DNA from: Maritalea porphyrae
GTDB taxonomy: Bacteria; Pseudomonadota; Alphaproteobacteria; Rhizobiales; Devosiaceae
Length of the DNA stretch: 64,000 nt
Assembly (NCBI RefSeq): GCF_030159895.1
Contig: NZ_BSNI01000001.1
Location: forward strand, 592,523 to 656,522
Direction of reading: 5' to 3'
The translations under genes were made by a program, and so were the position numbers. Below the pieces are notes generated by a model. That model saw only the letters and a program-made list of their open reading frames with translations. It did not search any database and was not told where the DNA came from. This document shows, one piece after another, positions 59,957 to 64,000 of the stretch (positions are counted from its first letter, which is position 1; each line of letters starts with the position of its first letter).

Positions 59957-61356
59957 TCATGAAGTTTGAGTTTGTCATAGAGCTGTGAGCGCGAGATGCC
60001 CAATTGCTTTGCCGCATTACCTTTGTGCCCGCCGCACATGCGCAACGCCTCACCAATCGCGCGACGTTCCAACTGCGCAATTTGCAAGGGAAGGTTCTCA
60101 GCGGAAACCGCCTCGCCTGCCCTTAGTGGCCGAACTGCATCGTTGGTCACTTGGTCTATGGGCACAACATCTGCGAACGCATCTTCATTTAGAACCGGGG
60201 CCTGCGAGAGGACGCACACGCGCTCAATCACATTGCGCAGTTCACGCACATTGCCTGGCCAATCATATGCACACAAATGGCTAACGGCACCATCGCTCAT
60301 CAAACGCACAGGGTCGCCGCTGCGCTGCGAAAACTCTTCCAAGAAATAGTCGCACAAAACCGGCACGTCTTCGATCCGCTCCCGAAGCGGCGGAATGTCA
60401 ATTTTGAGAACATTTAGTCGATAATAGAAATCGCGTCGAAACGTGCCCTTTTTCACCATCGCTTCAAGATCGAGCGACGTCGCCGCCACAATCCGCACAT
60501 CCACCGGCTGGATGACATTGGAGCCAACGGGCTCAAATTCTTTTTCTTCCAGAACACGCAAAAGCTTGGCTTGCAAGGCAAGCGGCATGTCGCCAACTTC
60601 ATCCAAGAACAGCGTGCCATGCCGCGCCAACGCCAACTTGCCTTCCGGCTGCCTGTCACTCGCGCCCGTGTAAGCGCCGGGAGCTACGCCGAAAAACTCA
60701 GCCTCCAACAAGGCCTCTGGAATTGCCGCAACATTGAGCGCAACAAACGGGCCATTGCGCCGCGCTGACGCATTATGAATGGCATGCGCGAACAGCTCTT
60801 TGCCGGTGCCTGTTTCACCCCGCAACAACACCGGGCTGTCATGTTGAGCGACAGCACGTGTTTGTTCTTTCACCTTGTCGATTTTGAGAGAGCGGTTGAT
60901 TATACTCGCAACCGAATATTTCGCACGCCGGGCCTCTGCCAGCTTTTTCTCAGCCAAACTGAGACGTTTACCCAGCACTTCAAATTTCTGCATCAAGGGC
61001 GCCAGTGGCTCCACCTTGTCGAACAGCACAAAACCAATTGCGCCAGCAATCTCATCATTAGCGTCTTTCAACGGAAAACGACTGACCACGAATTGCTGAT
61101 CATCAAAATTCATGATGTCAATAAGTATCGATTTGCCCGTGCGCACCACTTCTTTGAGACGGCTTTCAGGAATAAGCGCCTCGATATCTTCGCCCCGCGG
61201 ATCAACATCAGCCGATATGCCCAACAAAATATGATAATTCTTGTTGATCCAAGTGATCTTGCCCTTCGCATCAATCGCGATTGCGCCGTCGCCCATTTCT
61301 TCAAGCAGGCTCTGCAACATTTCTGGGCTAAAGGGTTTCTCACCGATTTGGGACAC
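59947..61356 (-). CDS. Sigma-54-dependent transcriptional activator with PAS sensor
   Basis: A 469-residue enhancer-binding protein. A PAS domain (about 10-115) replaces a receiver domain, so it probably senses an intracellular ligand itself. The AAA+ domain (about 150-385) has Walker A GETGTGKE (180-187), the sigma-54 contact loop GAYTGA (227-232; tyrosine in place of phenylalanine, a tolerated variant), and Walker B GTLFLDEVGD (247-256). The Fis-type helix-turn-helix ends the protein (GNAAKQLGISRSQLYDKLKLH). The start is GTG 61356. It lies directly upstream of the sigma-54 promoter of dctPQM-bdhA. Confidence 0.93.
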   Translation of the reverse strand: MSQIGEKPFSPEMLQSLLEEMGDGAIAIDAKGKITWINKNYHILLGISADVDPRGEDIEALIPESRLKEVVRTGKSILIDIMNFDDQQFVVSRFPLKDANDEIAGAIGFVLFDKVEPLAPLMQKFEVLGKRLSLAEKKLAEARRAKYSVASIINRSLKIDKVKEQTRAVAQHDSPVLLRGETGTGKELFAHAIHNASARRNGPFVALNVAAIPEALLEAEFFGVAPGAYTGASDRQPEGKLALARHGTLFLDEVGDMPLALQAKLLRVLEEKEFEPVGSNVIQPVDVRIVAATSLDLEAMVKKGTFRRDFYYRLNVLKIDIPPLRERIEDVPVLCDYFLEEFSQRSGDPVRLMSDGAVSHLCAYDWPGNVRELRNVIERVCVLSQAPVLNEDAFADVVPIDQVTNDAVRPLRAGEAVSAENLPLQIAQLERRAIGEALRMCGGHKGNAAKQLGISRSQLYDKLKLHDLS

Positions 61357-61488
61357 AGGCAGCTTTCAATTTCGCAACGAACGGATCATTGTCTAGCGGT
61401 ACATTGGATCCTTGAAAAATCAAGCATCAAGTCCTCATTCATATGCAATCGGCAGCGCCACATCAAGAATAGTGCCTTATGGATAATT

Positions 61489-63960
61489 CTAACGCCGCGA
61501 ACCGTTGTTTGGTTTTGCACGCGAAGTCGGCTTTGCCGCCACCGGATCATCTGGCCAAAAATGACGCGGGTAGCGCCCTTTCAAATCCTTAGCCGCATCC
61601 GCCCAAGAACCGCGCCAAAACCCGGGCAAATCTCGCGTCATTTGGATTGGGCGATGTGCTGGCGACAACAAGATAACAAGCAATGGGATTTTGCCATCAG
61701 CAATAGCGGGATGCTTTGTGAGGCCAAACAATTCTTGCACCCGCACCTCAATTGCCGGAGCTGTTTCATGGCCATAATCTATTGCAATGCGCGAACCGGT
61801 TGGCGCTTCAAAATGCGAGGGCAACAACTGGTCCATTTGGTTGCGCAAGTTCCATGGCAACAACCCCATCAGCGCATTATCCAACATTTGCGGCTCAATT
61901 CCTGAAATTGAGATCACGCCAGATAGACATGGCGCCAACCAGCTCGTCACATCATCTTGCAGTGCCAAATCGCTTAGGTCGGGCCAGGGCGCACCAAGTG
62001 TCGTATGTAAATAAGTCGCTCGACCCCGCATCGCTTTTTGCGCCTTCGTCCAAGGTAAAGATTCAACGCCCAGCTGTTGAATGCCCAAACAAAGCATTCT
62101 TGCCGCCTCATCAAAATCCTCAATTTTGGTCGGCGCATCGGCCAAGATCAGTTTCTTGAACGCGCGCACGCGCCGCGCGCGGACAGAGCGCGACGAAGCA
62201 TCGAACTCGAGCCGTGTTTCCTCAACAATATGGGACGAAAAATCCGCCTCAATTTCATCAAGATCAATCCGCGCAGCGGCCCGAATTCGCCCATTTGCAG
62301 CCTGCCCAGTGATATCCGTCACCACCAGAAATTTCTCCTGTGCAAGCCGATCTGTTTCTGGAAGTGCTGCAGCGCGCCCATTCGCCAGTCGAAAACGACC
62401 AGGCTTTCCAGCTGCCTGCGCAATACGATCCGGATAGGCATAAGCAATCAACCGGCCAACGCTAACTTCTTCTTTTGCGGCAGCCCCACCACCCACTTGT
62501 TTAGCCCATCGACGTGCAAGCGATTTTGCTTCATTTGCGCGACCACTGCGATCTGACAAGAAGTTTTGCAGTCGATTCTCAAGGTCTGTCACTTCACCAC
62601 CCAGACCATGTTCTGAAACCAGCGCCGCGATATCTGCGGCGCGTTGACCATATCCAATTGCTGCAGATTTTTGGATCATATGTGCGAGCCGGGGATGAAT
62701 GGGCAATGCTACCAGCGCCCGCCCATGCGCGGTGATCTGCCCGCTTTCATCCAGCGCATCCAAATCTTTAAGCAAGACAACCGCTTCCGCCCATGCAGAC
62801 GTCGGGGGTTGGTCAACAAACTGCATTTGCTTTGGGTCTGACACACCCCACCGCGCAAGGTTGAGCACAAGTGACGTCAGATCGGCGGCCAATATTTCTG
62901 GTGTATCAAAAGCCGGGCGAGCCGCATTTTGCCCTTTTGCCCACAAGCGATAGCAAACCCCAGCTTGCACTCGACCTGCGCGGCCCTGCCGTTGGGTCGC
63001 AGCCGCTTGCGAAATCGTACGCGTTTCAAGACGCGTCAATGCGGTGGCCGGTTCGTAAACGGGCACCCGCGCCAACCCACTATCAACCACAACCCGAATA
63101 CCTTCAATCGTCAAAGATGTTTGCGCAATAGATGTGGCCAACACAACCTTGCGTCGCCCCACCTTCGCTGGCGCAATCGCCAAGTCCTGTTGGTCCGGCG
63201 TCAGCCGCCCATAAAGCGGAGCGACATCAACATCATCAGGCGCCGCCGCCGACAACCGTGCCGCAACCCGACGAATCTCTGCCTGCCCTGGCAAAAACAC
63301 CAATATCGAGCCCCGCTCTTTATCAAGTGCGTCCAGAACTGTGCGAACCAAATGATCTTCCAGCAAAACGTCCGATTTTGAAGGCGCATATATTGTTTCA
63401 ACCGGAAAGGCACGCCCTTCGCTTTCAATCAGTGGCGCATCCGCCAACTGTTTGGACATTTGTGCGCTATCAAGTGTTGCCGACATAATGAGAATACGCA
63501 GTTCAGGCCGCAAAATCGCTGCATCCAGCGCTAACGCAAGGCCGAGGTCACCATCAAGGCTCCGCTCATGAAATTCATCAAAAAGGACAGCGGCGACCCC
63601 TTCCAGCTCGGGATCATCCAAAATCATGCGGGTGAATACCCCTTCGGTGACCACTTCGATTTGGGTTTTTGCGCTTACGCGCGCATCAAGCCGTACCCGA
63701 TAGCCAACAGTCTCTCCAACCTTTTCCCCAAACGACTGCGCCATGCGATGTGCCGCCGCCCTTACGGCAATCCGCCTTGGCTCCAGCATGATGATACGCC
63801 CACCCTTGCGCCATTCTGCATCAAGCAAAGCAAGGGGAACACGCGTGGTTTTACCTGCACCAGGCGCAGCCACCAGCAGGGCAAACGACTGATCGTTCAG
63901 CGTTTCACGAAGCTGATCTAAAACATCATCAATAGGGAGGGGCGAAAAGTTGATGGTCAT
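61489..63960 (-). CDS. hrpB: ATP-dependent helicase HrpB
   Basis: An 823-residue DExH-box helicase. Walker A is AAPGAGKTTRVPLAL (about 32-46), the DEFH box lies in VLFDEFHERSLDGD, SAT in MSATLD, and motif VI is QRQGRAGRVQAGVCYRLW. The C-terminal HrpB-specific domain (about 480-823) ends in a basic Ser/Arg tail. HrpB-type helicases resemble RNA helicases of the DEAH/RHA group, but their cellular role in most bacteria is unclear. ATG 63960 follows GGGAGG. It stands 132 bp upstream of the sigma-54 activator gene on the same strand. Confidence 0.95.
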   Translation of the reverse strand: MTINFSPLPIDDVLDQLRETLNDQSFALLVAAPGAGKTTRVPLALLDAEWRKGGRIIMLEPRRIAVRAAAHRMAQSFGEKVGETVGYRVRLDARVSAKTQIEVVTEGVFTRMILDDPELEGVAAVLFDEFHERSLDGDLGLALALDAAILRPELRILIMSATLDSAQMSKQLADAPLIESEGRAFPVETIYAPSKSDVLLEDHLVRTVLDALDKERGSILVFLPGQAEIRRVAARLSAAAPDDVDVAPLYGRLTPDQQDLAIAPAKVGRRKVVLATSIAQTSLTIEGIRVVVDSGLARVPVYEPATALTRLETRTISQAAATQRQGRAGRVQAGVCYRLWAKGQNAARPAFDTPEILAADLTSLVLNLARWGVSDPKQMQFVDQPPTSAWAEAVVLLKDLDALDESGQITAHGRALVALPIHPRLAHMIQKSAAIGYGQRAADIAALVSEHGLGGEVTDLENRLQNFLSDRSGRANEAKSLARRWAKQVGGGAAAKEEVSVGRLIAYAYPDRIAQAAGKPGRFRLANGRAAALPETDRLAQEKFLVVTDITGQAANGRIRAAARIDLDEIEADFSSHIVEETRLEFDASSRSVRARRVRAFKKLILADAPTKIEDFDEAARMLCLGIQQLGVESLPWTKAQKAMRGRATYLHTTLGAPWPDLSDLALQDDVTSWLAPCLSGVISISGIEPQMLDNALMGLLPWNLRNQMDQLLPSHFEAPTGSRIAIDYGHETAPAIEVRVQELFGLTKHPAIADGKIPLLVILLSPAHRPIQMTRDLPGFWRGSWADAAKDLKGRYPRHFWPDDPVAAKPTSRAKPNNGSRR

Positions 63961-64000
63961 TCACACTACATATGGGAAATCCCATGCAAAGCAAAGAAGG

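Noticed and set aside
60775-61905. 376-codon open frame on the plus strand
   Set aside because: It lies antisense to the sigma-54 activator and hrpB, which have full family motifs; its product is rich in His, Arg and Cys without domains.
63972-63985. Small palindrome ATGGGA-AA-TCCCAT upstream of hrpB
   Set aside because: Perfect but short (6-base arms) and at the window edge; not enough context to call it an operator.
1-64000. tRNA, rRNA, CRISPR, prophage or intact transposase
   Set aside because: None seen on reading both strands; no integrase or transposase motifs among the proteins and no regularly spaced repeat arrays.

Overview
The window looks like chromosomal DNA of a heterotrophic, probably marine alphaproteobacterium of the Hyphomicrobiales (Devosiaceae/Maritalea-like is my best guess; the genus is not secure). 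The grounds are the number of TRAP transporters, a complete homogentisate route, NicO fused to DUF1007, an ArsC-AqpS pair as in rhizobia, and short palindromic repeats of types common in this class. Base composition is near 50% GC. I see no rRNA, tRNA, CRISPR array, prophage or intact insertion sequence. Coding density is high, and only 39653-40531 is a long stretch without a convincing gene.

Layout. 1-6.2 kb: ferrochelatase, a secreted 5'-nucleotidase behind a Pho box, a DUF1007-NicO metal exporter, a creatininase-family hydrolase and a small winged-helix protein. 6.2-8.3 kb: five small, overlapping or closely spaced membrane-protein genes, at least three of them paralogous and of unknown function. 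8.4-12.7 kb: TRIC-type channel, DUF6886 protein and an eda-modABC operon (KDPG aldolase followed by molybdate uptake). 12.8-17.1 kb: nadA and nadB (NAD synthesis) separated by an exported ClpP-fold protein, a PhnA-like protein and CreA. 17.1-20.1 kb: TerC protein, then a diheme cytochrome c / thioredoxin / CcdA periplasmic redox set. 20.3-25.7 kb: TRAP system 1 (dctPQM) with a divergent NarX/NarL-type two-component pair. 25.7-27.7 kb: GGDEF-EAL protein. 27.8-30.8 kb: arsC-aqpS behind a second Pho box, then a secreted protein with its ECF sigma and anti-sigma factors. 30.9-33.7 kb: a large secreted orphan protein and a membrane protein. 33.8-37.9 kb: TRAP system 2 (dctQMP) with a divergent RpiR regulator. 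37.9-45.5 kb: tyrosine/homogentisate catabolism (hpd with an Lrp regulator; hmgA-fah-maiA with a MarR regulator), interrupted by a cluster of palindromic repeats, an esterase and a DUF4189 protein. 45.6-48.5 kb: PAS-GGDEF cyclase and phosphomannomutase. 48.6-54.3 kb: an SDR/TetR pair with matching operators, a DUF4440 protein, a GyrI-like protein and a DUF2783 / FAD-monooxygenase / MBL-hydrolase cluster. 54.5-61.4 kb: amino-acid permease, then TRAP system 3 with 3-hydroxybutyrate dehydrogenase behind a sigma-54 promoter and a sigma-54 activator. 61.5-64 kb: HrpB helicase.

Functional links. Three TRAP importers are each paired with a different kind of regulator (two-component, RpiR, sigma-54 activator). 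Two Pho-box-like sites suggest that phosphate starvation switches on nucleotide scavenging and also arsenate reduction/arsenite efflux, a sensible pairing because arsenate enters through phosphate transporters. The most novel material is the small membrane-protein array at 6176-8323, the 735-residue secreted orphan, the structured repeat cluster near 40 kb, and the regulatory circuits that can be read directly from the DNA (Pho boxes, sigma-54 promoter with enhancer palindrome, TetR, MarR and RpiR operators). No spectacular new defence or mobile system is evident.
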